Source: JADJPO01 sp963828555 (GTDB taxonomy: Bacteria; Actinomycetota; Actinomycetes; Actinomycetales; Kineosporiaceae). From it: a stretch of 64,000 nucleotides of DNA. The stretch lies in the NCBI GenBank assembly GCA_963828555.1, contig CAWHEL010000002.1:124001-188000 (forward strand), written 5' to 3'. The notes beneath the pieces are model-generated. The model had not been told where the DNA came from. It saw only the letters and a list, made by a program, of their open reading frames with translations, and searched no databases. Below are positions 41,220 to 50,087 of the stretch, one piece after another; the stretch's first letter is position 1, and each line of letters opens with the position of its first letter. The translations under genes were made by a program, and so were the position numbers.

Positions 41220-43358
41220 GTGTCTGCCACGAACCATCCCGCCGTGGATCCCACTCTGGACGCCGAACGCCGCTACCTCGACTCCGCCCGCGCCGACCTG
41301 GCCAGGATGCGTGAACGCACCCTGAGCCTGACCGTGCAGGGTGGTGACCGGGTCTCCGCCGAATACCTCGCGGCGACCCTGCACCACCGCGCCGCCTCCC
41401 TGATCGACGACCCGAACGCGACTCTGTTCTTCGGCCGCACCGACCACGACAGCGGCGAACGGTGGTATATCGGACGCCGTCACGTCGCCGACCCCGGCGG
41501 CGACCCGGTGGTGGTCGACTGGCGCGCCGACATCTCCCGGGCCTTCTACCGGGCCAGCCGGACCGCGACGATGGGCGTCGTCCGCCGGCGCCGGTTCGGG
41601 GTCGAGGGCGGGAGGCTGACCGCCTACGAGGACGAGCACCTCGCCGAAGCCGTTGCGGCCGAGGGGGATTCGACACCGCACAGCCAGATCCTGGCCCGCG
41701 AGATCGAGCGCCCCCGGGTCGGCCCGATGCGCGACATCGTGGCGACCATCCAGCCCGAGCAGGACGAGATCGTCCGGGCGGACGTCGCCACCTCGGTCTG
41801 CGTGCAGGGGGCTCCGGGAACCGGGAAGACCGCCGTGGGCCTGCACCGCGCCGCCTGGCTGCTCTATGCCCACCGGGACCGGCTGGCTCGGACCGGGGTG
41901 CTCGTGATCGGCCCGAACGCCGCCTTCCTCGAGCACGTCGCCGCGGTGCTGCCCAGCCTGGGCGAGATCCAGGTGCGGCACACCACCGTCGACGCGTTGG
42001 TCCGCTCCGAGGGGCCCGGCACCGCCGGCCGAGCCCGACAGGTGTGGGTGCGCAGTACGGACTCGGTCGAGCGCGCCGTGCTCAAGGGCGACGCGCGGAT
42101 GGCCGAGGTGCTGCAGCGGGCGGCGTGGGCGCATCTGCGTGCTCCCGCCGAGCCGCTGGTGCTGCCGCGCGGCGTCCGGCGGTGGCGCCTTCCGTCCTAC
42201 ACCACCAGGGAGATCGTCGAGGAGCTGCGCACCCGCGGGGCCCGCTACGGCGCCGCGCGGGACATGCTCGCCCAGCGCCTCGCCCATGCCCTGCTGGTGC
42301 TGATGGAAGAGGCCGGAGACTCCCCCGACGACCGGGTGCAGGACGCGGTAGCCCGCAGCCGCGAGGTGCGCCGCTACGTGGACGACGTGTGGCCGGCCCT
42401 GCAGCCCGGTCCGGTCCTGTTCCGGCTGCTGTCGGACGGCGCGTTCCTCGCCGCCTGCGCCGACGGGGTCCTGACCGAGGACGAGCAGGGGTTGCTGCTC
42501 TGGGAGCAGCCGCCTCGATCCGCCGGCGCCGCACGCTGGTCGGCGGCGGACGCCGTCCTGCTCGACGAGCTCGCCGACGTGCTGCAGCGCACGCCGAGCC
42601 TGGGCCACATCGTGCTGGACGAGGCCCAGGATCTCTCCGCGATGCAGTTGCGCGCGGTCGGTCGGCGCTGCTCGACCGGCTCGATGACCGTGCTGGGCGA
42701 CATCGCCCAGGGCACCACGCCGTGGGCGACGCCGTCCTGGGAGTACTCGCTGCGGCATCTGGGCCAGGACGACGCGGTGATCGAGGTGCTGGACCGCGGC
42801 TTCCGGGTGCCGGCTGCGGTGATCGACTTCGCGGCCAGGCTGCTGCCGGCGATCGCCCCGGACCTGTCCGCCCCGAGCTCCGTGCGCGACGACCCGGGAA
42901 CCCTGAAGATCACCGGTACGGCCAGTGCCGCCGCGCTGTGGCCGGCACTCCTGCACGCCGTGCATGCGGCCGAGCGGCAGGAGGGCTCAGTGGGCGTCAT
43001 CGTGCCCGACGCCTGGGTGGGCAGGACCGCGAAGACCCTCGCCGGGGCGGGGATCGAGCATCTGGTGCTGGGTGAGGGCGACGCCGTCGCGGACGGCGCG
43101 GGCGAGGCCCTGCTCGACGCGGCCCTCGGTGAGGACGACGCGCCGCTGCCGCGAGTCAGCGTGGTGCCGGCGAAGACCGCCAAGGGCCTGGAGTACGACC
43201 ATGTGGTGGTGCTCGAGCCGACCGTGATCGCCGACGCCGAGCCCGACCGCCGCACCGGCCTGCGCCGGCTCTACGTGGTGCTCACCCGCGCCGTGTCCGG
43301 CCTGACCGTGGTGCACCACGCGCCGCTACCCGTGGAGCTGTCCACCCTTCACGCATGA
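41220..43358 (+). CDS. HelD/HelR-type RNA polymerase-recycling ATPase (UvrD/Rep-like)
   Basis: This is a 712-aa superfamily 1 ATPase. An N-terminal arm (about 10-110) is helical. Walker A GAPGTGKT is at 197-204 and the Walker B box DEAQD is near 465. The C-terminal motifs GLEYDHVVVLEPT and LYVVLTRAVSGLTVV complete the 1A/2A fold. HelD/HelR proteins remove stalled RNA polymerase from DNA and in some actinobacteria give rifampicin tolerance. The GTG start is supported by the promoter spacing. A long hairpin follows its stop. Confidence 0.82.
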   Translation: MSATNHPAVDPTLDAERRYLDSARADLARMRERTLSLTVQGGDRVSAEYLAATLHHRAASLIDDPNATLFFGRTDHDSGERWYIGRRHVADPGGDPVVVDWRADISRAFYRASRTATMGVVRRRRFGVEGGRLTAYEDEHLAEAVAAEGDSTPHSQILAREIERPRVGPMRDIVATIQPEQDEIVRADVATSVCVQGAPGTGKTAVGLHRAAWLLYAHRDRLARTGVLVIGPNAAFLEHVAAVLPSLGEIQVRHTTVDALVRSEGPGTAGRARQVWVRSTDSVERAVLKGDARMAEVLQRAAWAHLRAPAEPLVLPRGVRRWRLPSYTTREIVEELRTRGARYGAARDMLAQRLAHALLVLMEEAGDSPDDRVQDAVARSREVRRYVDDVWPALQPGPVLFRLLSDGAFLAACADGVLTEDEQGLLLWEQPPRSAGAARWSAADAVLLDELADVLQRTPSLGHIVLDEAQDLSAMQLRAVGRRCSTGSMTVLGDIAQGTTPWATPSWEYSLRHLGQDDAVIEVLDRGFRVPAAVIDFAARLLPAIAPDLSAPSSVRDDPGTLKITGTASAAALWPALLHAVHAAERQEGSVGVIVPDAWVGRTAKTLAGAGIEHLVLGEGDAVADGAGEALLDAALGEDDAPLPRVSVVPAKTAKGLEYDHVVVLEPTVIADAEPDRRTGLRRLYVVLTRAVSGLTVVHHAPLPVELSTLHA

Positions 43359-43421
43359 TCGCCGCCAGATCGCAGAAACCACCCACGTGCTGGGGGAGGA
43401 CTGCGGTCTGACGGCGATCAT
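43355..43421 (+). terminator. Hairpin after the HelD/HelR-like gene
   Basis: Arms 43355-43375 and 43401-43421 match at 19 of 21 positions with a 25-nt loop. The left arm overlaps the TGA of the ATPase gene. It lies between two convergent genes and could terminate both. Confidence 0.65.
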
Positions 43422-43443
43422 CGTTGGCGCGTAAATAACGGGG

Positions 43444-44298
43444 TCAGCCGGCGGCGCAGAGCACCGCCCGCTTGGTGAGGACGACGGCCAGACTGCGGCG
43501 GTAGTCCTCGTCGGCGTTGGAGTCGGCCATCGGCGCCGTCCCCTCCGTGGCCCGGGCCGCGGCAGCGGCGATCGCCTCGGCCGTCGCCGGCTGCCCAGCC
43601 AGCGCCGCCTCGACCCCTGCCGCGCGCAGTGGAACCAGGCCCATGTTGGTCAGAGCGACCTTGGCCGCCGCGATCTGCCCACCGGAGGCTTGCACCGCCG
43701 CCGCCACGGCCACGATCGACCAGGTCTGCGCGGTATGCGTCATCTTCTCGTAGCAGGCGCCCCAGCCGGTGTGCTTGGGCACCCGGATCTCCACCAGCAG
43801 CTCCCCCGCCTGCACCGCGGTGGCGAACAGGTCGGTGAAGAAGGACGTCGCCGGCACCGTGCGCCGTCCGCCTGCCCCGGCGATCACCATGGATGCGTCC
43901 AGGGCGAGGGCCGCCGCGGACATGTCCCCGGCGGGGTCGGCGTGGGCAAGCGAACCGCCGAAGGTCCCCCGGTGGCGCACCTGCGGGTCCGCGACCGTCT
44001 CAGCGGCCAGGGACAGCAGCAGGGCGTGCTCACGGATCAGCGGGTTGCGGGTGACCTCGTCGTGCGTGGTCATCGCGCCGATGACGATGGCGTCGCCGTC
44101 GTCGCGCACCCCCCGCAGGGCCTCGATCCGGCCGAGGTCCACCACCACATCGGGTGAGGCCATGCGCATCCGCAGCACCGGCAGCATGCTCTGCCCCCCG
44201 GCGAGCACCTTGACCTCCCGGTCACCGCCCCCGGCCAGCAGGGCCAGCGCATCCTCGACGGTCGTCGGGGCCTCGTAGTCGAACGCTGCGGGGATCAC
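43444..44298 (-). CDS. FAD-binding medium subunit of a CODH/xanthine oxidase family enzyme
   Basis: This 284-aa protein resembles CoxM, with FAD-binding motifs VLAGGQSMLPVLRMR (about 34-48) and RHRGTFGGSLAHADPAGD (about 107-124). It would pass electrons from the 2Fe-2S subunit to FAD. Its start overlaps the large-subunit stop by 4 bp, giving the gene order small-large-medium. The enzyme as a whole is treated under the large subunit. Confidence 0.9.
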   Translation of the reverse strand: MIPAAFDYEAPTTVEDALALLAGGGDREVKVLAGGQSMLPVLRMRMASPDVVVDLGRIEALRGVRDDGDAIVIGAMTTHDEVTRNPLIREHALLLSLAAETVADPQVRHRGTFGGSLAHADPAGDMSAAALALDASMVIAGAGGRRTVPATSFFTDLFATAVQAGELLVEIRVPKHTGWGACYEKMTHTAQTWSIVAVAAAVQASGGQIAAAKVALTNMGLVPLRAAGVEAALAGQPATAEAIAAAAARATEGTAPMADSNADEDYRRSLAVVLTKRAVLCAAG

Positions 44299-46715
44299 GC
44301 GGCACCTCCGTTGCTCGCGGCACTCTGGCCGGCCTGGATGGCACGCCAGACCTTCATCGGCGTGCAGGGCATGTCCATGTCGTCGACACCCCAGGGGCGC
44401 AACGCGTCGACCACGGCGTTGAGCACGGCCGGGGTCGAGGCGATCGTGCCCGCCTCACCGACTCCCTTGACCCCCAGGATGTTCGAGGTCGCCGGGGACT
44501 CGGTGCGGTCGGTGACGAACGTCGGCAGATCAGCCGCCGAGGGCAGCGTGTAGTCCACGAAGGTGGCCGTGGTCAGCGTGCCGTACTCGTCGTGTCGGGC
44601 GTCCTCGTACAGGGCCTGCGCGATGCCTTGGGCGAGACCGCCGTGCACCTGGCCCTCGACGATCAGCGGGTTGAGCACCTTGCCGATGTCGTCGACGCAG
44701 ACGTAGGAGCGGATCGTCGACTTGCCGGTCTCGGTGTCCACCTCGATCGCGCACAGGTGGGTCCCGTGCGGGAAGGAGAAGTTCACCGGGTCGTAGGTGG
44801 CCTCGCAGTCGATGCCCGGCTCCACGCCGTCCGGCAGGTTGTGCGCGTCGAAGGACGCGAACGCCACTGCCGCCAGCGCCATGCCCTTGTCGGTGCCGCG
44901 CACGGTGTACTGGCCGCCGGCGAACTCGAGGTCGTCCACGCTGGCCTCGAGCTGGTGCGCCGCAATGATCTTCGCCTTCTCGATCACCTTGTCGGCGGCC
45001 ATCGCCACCGCGACGCCACCCACCGGCAGCGAGCGCGAGCCGTAGGTGTCCAGGCCGCGGACGGCGACCTGGGTGTCACCGTGCAGCACCTCGACGTCCT
45101 CGAACGGCACGCCGAGCCGGTCGGCCACGATCTGGCTCCACGCCGTCTCGTGCCCCTGCCCGTGCGGGCTGGTTCCGGTGACCACCTCGACCTTGCCGGT
45201 CGGCAGCATCCGTACCGAGGCGGTCTCCCAGCCACCGCCCACGTAGGACAGCGCACCCAGCACCCGCGACGGCGCCAGGCCGCACATCTCGGTGAAGGTC
45301 GAGACACCGATGCCCAGCTGGACCGGGTCCTTGCGAGCCCGGCGATCGGCCTGCTCGCGGCGCAGCCCGTCGTAGTCGAACAGCTCGACGGCGCGCGCGG
45401 TGGCGGCCTCGTAGTTGCCCGAGTCGTAGGTCATGCCCGCGACGGTGGAGAACGGGAACTCCTCGTGCTTGATCCAGTTCTTCTCTCGGATCTCGAGGGG
45501 GTCCATCCCGATCTGGTGCGCGAAGGTGTCCACCAGGCGCTCGATCGCGCAGGTCGCCTCCGGCCGGCCCGCGCCGCGGTACGCGTCGGTCCAGGTCTTG
45601 TTGGTGAACACGTTCGTGGTGGTGAACCGGTAGGACTCGAACTTGTAGATGGAGTTGAACATCCACGCACCGAGAACCGGCACGCCCGAGGTGACCAGGC
45701 CGAGATAGGCGCCCATGTCGGCCAGCAGGTCGACCTTGAGGCCGATCATGGTGCCGTCCTTGCGCCCGGCCAGGGTCAGCCGCTGCACCTGGTCGCGCCC
45801 GTGGTGGGCCGACTGCAGGGACTCGCTGCGGGTCTCGGTGTACTTGACCGGCTTGCGCAGCTCACGCGCCACCAGGAACGTGATCGCTTCCTCCGGGGTG
45901 AACTGCAGCTTGCCGCCGAAGCCGCCGCCGACGTCCGGCGCGATCACCCGGATCTTCGACTCCGAGGTGCCGGTGATCAGGGCCATGAAGACCCGGACGA
46001 AGTGCGGCACCTGGGTGGCGGACCAGACCACGAACTGCTCGCCGGTCGGGTCGACCACGGTGGAGCGGGGCTCCATGAAGGCCGGCACCAGCCGCTGCTG
46101 GCGGAACCGGCGCTCGATCACCACGCCGTCCGGGTCGGTGCGGGCCGCCTCGATCGCGGCGTCGACGTCACCGCCGAACCCGCCGGCGGCGGAGTCGAGG
46201 GTCCACACGGCGCTGATGTTGGTGCCCAGCTCGGGGTGGGCCAGGGCGGCGCCGTCCTTTACGGCCTCCTCCATGTCCAGCACCACCGGCAGGTCCTCGT
46301 AGTCGACGATCACGTGCTCGGCGGCGTCCCGGGCGGCGCTGGCAGACCGCGCGGCGATCACCGCGACGATCTCACCGGCGAAGGCGACCCGGTCCTGGGC
46401 GACCGACGGGTGCGAGGGCGCCTTCTGGTCGGCGGTGATCGGCCACGCGTTGGGCAGGCCGACCTCGGAGCCCTTAAGCTCCGGCCCGGTCCACACCCCG
46501 ATCACGTTCGGCATGGCCTTGGCACCGCTGGTGTCGATCGAGGCGATCGTGCCATGGGCGACCGGCGAACGGACCATGGCCAGGTGCAGCATCCCGGGCA
46601 GGGTGATGTTGTCGGTCCACTTGGTCCGGCCGGTGATCAGCCGGGCGTCCTCCTTGCGCTTGCGCGCGCGACCGAACTCGCGGCCGGACTGCACGCCCTC
46701 GTCGACGGCGGTCAT
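44295..46715 (-). CDS. Large molybdopterin subunit, form II CODH-like (xanthine oxidase family)
   Basis: This is an 806-aa catalytic subunit from ATG 46715, overlapping the small-subunit stop by 4 bp. AYRGAGRPEA (about 380) is the form II active-site loop; form I CO dehydrogenases have AYXCSFR instead. GVGEAG near the C-terminus supplies the catalytic Glu beside Mo, and GGGFGGK is also present. Form II enzymes are not shown in general to oxidise CO efficiently; another aldehyde or purine-like substrate is possible. It needs molybdopterin, and moaA and moaD lie at 62-63.6 kb. Confidence 0.9.
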   Translation of the reverse strand: MTAVDEGVQSGREFGRARKRKEDARLITGRTKWTDNITLPGMLHLAMVRSPVAHGTIASIDTSGAKAMPNVIGVWTGPELKGSEVGLPNAWPITADQKAPSHPSVAQDRVAFAGEIVAVIAARSASAARDAAEHVIVDYEDLPVVLDMEEAVKDGAALAHPELGTNISAVWTLDSAAGGFGGDVDAAIEAARTDPDGVVIERRFRQQRLVPAFMEPRSTVVDPTGEQFVVWSATQVPHFVRVFMALITGTSESKIRVIAPDVGGGFGGKLQFTPEEAITFLVARELRKPVKYTETRSESLQSAHHGRDQVQRLTLAGRKDGTMIGLKVDLLADMGAYLGLVTSGVPVLGAWMFNSIYKFESYRFTTTNVFTNKTWTDAYRGAGRPEATCAIERLVDTFAHQIGMDPLEIREKNWIKHEEFPFSTVAGMTYDSGNYEAATARAVELFDYDGLRREQADRRARKDPVQLGIGVSTFTEMCGLAPSRVLGALSYVGGGWETASVRMLPTGKVEVVTGTSPHGQGHETAWSQIVADRLGVPFEDVEVLHGDTQVAVRGLDTYGSRSLPVGGVAVAMAADKVIEKAKIIAAHQLEASVDDLEFAGGQYTVRGTDKGMALAAVAFASFDAHNLPDGVEPGIDCEATYDPVNFSFPHGTHLCAIEVDTETGKSTIRSYVCVDDIGKVLNPLIVEGQVHGGLAQGIAQALYEDARHDEYGTLTTATFVDYTLPSAADLPTFVTDRTESPATSNILGVKGVGEAGTIASTPAVLNAVVDALRPWGVDDMDMPCTPMKVWRAIQAGQSAASNGGAA

Positions 46716-47182
46716 GCCACACCTCCTGCGGCCTGCTGAATGGCCTTGACGATGTTCTGGTAGCCGGTGCACCGGCAGAGGTTGCCCTCGATGCCCTCGC
46801 GGATCTGGTGCTCGCTCGGGTTCGGGTTGTCCTTGAGCAGGTCGACCGCCTGCATGATCATCCCGGGGGTGCAGTAGCCGCACTGCAGGGCGTGACACTC
46901 GTGGAAGGCCTGCTGCATCGGGTGGAGGGTGTCGCCGTCGGCGAGGCCCTCGATGGTGGTGACCGCGCCGCCGTCGGCCTGGACCGCGAGCACCGAGCAG
47001 GACTTCACGCTCCGGCCGTTCAGGTGCACGGTGCAGGCACCGCAGTTGCTGGTGTCGCAGCCGACCACGGTCCCGGTCTTGCCGAACTGTTCGCGGAGGT
47101 AGTGCACGAGCAGCGTGCGCGGCTCCACGTCGTCGATGTACTCGACACCGTCGACGGTGACGGTGACTTTCTTGGTGCCCAT
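46712..47182 (-). CDS. 2Fe-2S small subunit of the form II CODH-like enzyme
   Basis: This is a 156-aa protein from ATG 47182 with GGAGG 4 nt upstream. The plant-type cluster motif is CDTSNCGACTVHLNG, and the second cluster motif is CGYCTPGM followed by CRCTGY. Both [2Fe-2S] sets are complete. It is the first gene of the operon and passes electrons from molybdenum to FAD. The ATG of the large subunit overlaps its stop. Confidence 0.93.
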   Translation of the reverse strand: MGTKKVTVTVDGVEYIDDVEPRTLLVHYLREQFGKTGTVVGCDTSNCGACTVHLNGRSVKSCSVLAVQADGGAVTTIEGLADGDTLHPMQQAFHECHALQCGYCTPGMIMQAVDLLKDNPNPSEHQIREGIEGNLCRCTGYQNIVKAIQQAAGGVA

Positions 47183-47508
47183 GCGGCCTCCACGCCTCAC
47201 GCGGTGAGGGCCAGCTCCAGCTGGAGCGACCCCAGGTGTGACCTACGTCGCTGATCCAACGTCAGTGTGGCCTGGAACACAAGGGTTGGGGCCGGATCGG
47301 GCCCACACGTCACGCGGCATTACACGCGAGGCATCACCCTGCTGAATGATCGGCACCCCGAATTCACCACAACCTCCCCCACAGGGGCACTCAGGGCCTC
47401 GAACAGGTGGTTATGGTGAATTCGGGGTGCTGACCATCCCCACTGGCCGTCGACACACGCTCGGAAACCGACTCGACGTCGAGGCGAAGGGCGCGCGAGG
47501 CTGAGCGG
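47183..47508. other. 326-bp intergenic region between divergent genes
   Basis: It contains the long inverted repeat at 47353-47430 and an 8-bp CCAGCTGG palindrome near 47217. No credible ORF was seen. It should hold the promoters of the CODH-like operon and the acetyltransferase, but no -10/-35 pair is clear. Confidence 0.6.
47353..47430. repeat. Long intergenic inverted repeat (CCCCGAATTC family)
   Basis: Arms 47353-47374 and 47409-47430 match at 21 of 22 positions with a 34-nt loop. The arm CCCCGAATTC is shared with the right arm of the copy at 40405. It lies between divergent genes, so it is not a terminator. Confidence 0.82.
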
Positions 47509-48384
47509 GTGACCACAACGCGTGTCGGTTCCCTCACCGTCGAGCTCAGCACGGACGCGGCCGACTTCGCCGCCCGAGCGCGAGGGCTGTTCGCCGCCGA
47601 TCCGGTGGGCACCTCCGTGGTCGCCTCCTGGAGCACGCGGGCCGCGCACGCGGACCGACCGAGCCGGTCGACCTGGATGCTGGTCGACTCCGGCGAAGGT
47701 CTGGTCGGCGCCGCCATGCACACGCCGCCCTACCCGCCGTACCTGCCTCCGATGCCCGCGGCAGCAGCCGCGGCCCTCGCCGAGGCCCTGCACGGGGCCG
47801 GCGCGTCGCTGCCGGGGGTCAACGGCGACGCCTCTGCCACCGCCGCGTTCACGGAGCGATGGACGACTCTGGCCGACGAGAGGGGTTGCCTGACCGTCGC
47901 CGAAGGCATCCACGTGCTGGATGTGCTGTCCTCGCCGCAGGGGGTGACGGGAGCGGCGCGGGTCGCCGGCGCCGACCAGCTCGACCTGGTCCTGCGCTGG
48001 TACCAGGCGTTCGGCAACGACATCGGCATGCACCGTCCGCCCCTGCCTGAGGCCCTGGTGCGAAGCCGGGTAGCGGAGGGGTTGATCATGCTCTGGGTCG
48101 ACCCCGAGGCAGCGCCGGTGAGCATGGCGGGCTGGTCATCCCCGCTCCATGGGGTGTCCCGGGTCGGCCCGGTCTACACCCCGCCGGCACAGCGCCGGCA
48201 CGGCTACGCCGCAGCGGTCACCGCCGAGGCGGCCCAGTGTGCCCAGGCCGCCGGCGCCGAGCAGGTGATGCTCTACACCGACCTGGCGAACCCGACCTCC
48301 AACGGTGTGTACGCGCGTCTCGGTTTCCGCCGGGTCGGTGACGCCTCGGAGTGGCTGTTCCAGGGGCCTGCGCCGACGGCGTAG
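47509..48384 (+). CDS. GNAT-family N-acetyltransferase
   Basis: This 291-aa protein starts at GTG 47509. The C-terminal GNAT fold has VGPVYTPPAQRRHGYAAAVT (acetyl-CoA binding, about 221-240) and TDLANPTSNGVYARLGF near 260. The first 130 residues are less conserved and might be a degenerate GNAT repeat. The acceptor is unknown. No close partner gene is seen. Confidence 0.82.
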   Translation: MTTTRVGSLTVELSTDAADFAARARGLFAADPVGTSVVASWSTRAAHADRPSRSTWMLVDSGEGLVGAAMHTPPYPPYLPPMPAAAAAALAEALHGAGASLPGVNGDASATAAFTERWTTLADERGCLTVAEGIHVLDVLSSPQGVTGAARVAGADQLDLVLRWYQAFGNDIGMHRPPLPEALVRSRVAEGLIMLWVDPEAAPVSMAGWSSPLHGVSRVGPVYTPPAQRRHGYAAAVTAEAAQCAQAAGAEQVMLYTDLANPTSNGVYARLGFRRVGDASEWLFQGPAPTA

Positions 48385-48472
48385 CGGTCCACGCCGAGCC
48401 TCACCGGGGATCCCGCCCACGGGGGGAGGGCGCGGTGCAGGATGGGGACAGGCGCGAGGAGAGGCACCCACG

Positions 48473-48655
48473 ATGACCATCCAGCCAGACCGGCAGCCCG
48501 CACGACCCGGGGCAGAGGATCCTTCCGACGAGCCGGAGGAGTACGCGGGGCTGAAGCTGACCGGTGAGCAGGCCCGGCTGGTGCGGTTCATCCTGATCAT
48601 GGTCGCCGCCACCCTGCTCTTCTCAGCGCTGGCCTTCCTGGTCATCCTGAACTGA
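48473..48655 (+). CDS. Small single-pass membrane protein (60 aa)
   Basis: This short ORF has AGGAGAGG 10 nt before its ATG and high third-position GC. A hydrophilic N-terminus (1-38) is followed by one hydrophobic helix (about 39-58), FILIMVAATLLFSALAFLVI. The function is unknown. It lies 88 bp after the acetyltransferase gene on the same strand. Confidence 0.6.
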   Translation: MTIQPDRQPARPGAEDPSDEPEEYAGLKLTGEQARLVRFILIMVAATLLFSALAFLVILN

Positions 48656-48720
48656 CCTCGCCGGCCGTCTCACTCGGACGGCCGATCAACGTCGTTGGTC
48701 CGCGCGCCGATGACACCCTC

Positions 48721-48903
48721 ATGAGCGTCAGTCCGGTCGGCCGGCCACTGCCCATCCAGCCCTCCCCCACGGGCCAGACGGTGGCAGCCTCGCCGGAGCT
48801 GATGGCTGCGGCGCTCGCGGCCCGCCCGGCGATGCATGCCGCCCAGCAGACCGCGGTGGCGATGGCACAGACCAACGCCAACACCCTGGACGTCTACCTC
48901 TGA
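48721..48903 (+). CDS. Small hypothetical protein (60 aa)
   Basis: This is an ATG-started ORF with strong third-position GC and no overlap with other genes. It is Ala/Gln-rich and probably helical after residue 24. It has no clear ribosome site and no recognised domain. It lies 39 bp from the end of the convergent XdhC-like gene. Confidence 0.4.
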   Translation: MSVSPVGRPLPIQPSPTGQTVAASPELMAAALAARPAMHAAQQTAVAMAQTNANTLDVYL

Positions 48904-48941
48904 CGATGTCCGGCGAGCCCGGGCGCGGCGTCCAAGCCCGG

Positions 48942-50087
48942 TCAGCGGGGCGCGGTGTGGTGGATCGGACCCTGCCGCTCGCCGAGTCGGCCGCCGTCTC
49001 CACCCCAGCGCAGGGCGATGATCTCGGCGGCGATGCTCACCGCCGTCTCCTCCGGCGTCCGTGCCCCCAGGTCGAGACCGATCGGTGAGGACAGCCGGGC
49101 CAGCTCGGCCTCGGTCATCCCCGCCTCGCGCAGCCGCGCCATCCGGTCGTCGTGGGTTCGCCGCGACCCCATCGCCCCGATGTAGGCGGCCTCGGGCAGG
49201 CGCAGGGCCACCTGCAGCAGCGGGACGTCGAACTTCGGGTCGTGGGTGAGCACCGCCAGCACGGTGCGGGCGTCGACCCGGCCCGCCTCGGCCTCGGCCG
49301 CCAGATATCGGTGCGGCCAGTCGACCACCACCTCGTCGGCCTCCTTGAACCGGGACCGGGTGGCGAACACCGGCCGGGCATCGCACACCGTGACGTGGTA
49401 GCCCAGGAACACACCGACCCGCGCCACCGCCGCGGCGAAGTCGATCGCTCCGAAGACCAGCATCCGCGGCTTGGGGGCGTAGGCGGCCACGAACACGCGC
49501 ATGCCCTCGCCGCGGCGTTCGCCGTCCGGGCCGTAGGTGAGGGTCTCCGAGCGGCCGGCGGCGAGGAGGCCCCGAGCGTCGTCGGTGACGGCGTCCCGCA
49601 TCCGCTGCGACTCGGAGTGTGTCCGGGGTCGCGCGCCGTCCGTATCGGCTTCGGGGCGCACTACCAGGCGCAGTCCCAGAACGGCCGGGTCGGGGTGCTC
49701 GATCACGGTGCAGACGGCGACGGGGCGGCCGGCCTCGATGTCGGCGGCCACCTCGGCGAGGTCGGGGAAGGTCTGCGGGTCGACCCGTTCGACGAAGACG
49801 TCGAGGATGCCGCCGCAGGTGAGCCCGACCGCGAACGCGTCGTCGTCGCTCACTCCGTAGCGCTGCAGCACCGGCACCCCGGAGGCGACCACCTCCTCGG
49901 AGAGCTCGTAGACCGCACCCTCGACGCAGCCGCCGGAGACGCTGCCGACCGCCTCGCCGTGCGGCCCGAGAAGCATCGAGGCCCCGGCCGGCCTCGGCGC
50001 CGAGCGCCAGGTGGCCACCACGGTGGCCATGCCCACGGTGCGGCCCTCGCGCCACCAGCCGAGCAGTTCAGGGAGCACCTCACGCAC
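48942..50087 (-). CDS. XdhC/CoxF-like molybdenum cofactor maturation protein
   Basis: This is a 381-aa protein from GTG 50087, with GGAGGTGG upstream, overlapping the VWA gene by 8 bp. The N-terminal XdhC domain has GSVSGGCVEGAVYE. The C-terminal Rossmann domain has RMLVFGAIDFAAAVARVG, then YHVTVCDARPVFAT, and AYIGAMGSRRTHDDRMA. XdhC proteins bind and sulfurate Mo cofactor for xanthine dehydrogenase-family enzymes. It likely serves the form II CODH-like enzyme. Confidence 0.88.
   Translation of the reverse strand: MREVLPELLGWWREGRTVGMATVVATWRSAPRPAGASMLLGPHGEAVGSVSGGCVEGAVYELSEEVVASGVPVLQRYGVSDDDAFAVGLTCGGILDVFVERVDPQTFPDLAEVAADIEAGRPVAVCTVIEHPDPAVLGLRLVVRPEADTDGARPRTHSESQRMRDAVTDDARGLLAAGRSETLTYGPDGERRGEGMRVFVAAYAPKPRMLVFGAIDFAAAVARVGVFLGYHVTVCDARPVFATRSRFKEADEVVVDWPHRYLAAEAEAGRVDARTVLAVLTHDPKFDVPLLQVALRLPEAAYIGAMGSRRTHDDRMARLREAGMTEAELARLSSPIGLDLGARTPEETAVSIAAEIIALRWGGDGGRLGERQGPIHHTAPR

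Noticed and set aside
44592..46739. 715-codon plus-strand ORF opposite the large CODH-like subunit
   Set aside because: The minus-strand frame has the molybdopterin motifs and overlaps its neighbours as an operon. The plus-strand frame is Val/Gly/Arg-rich without motifs.
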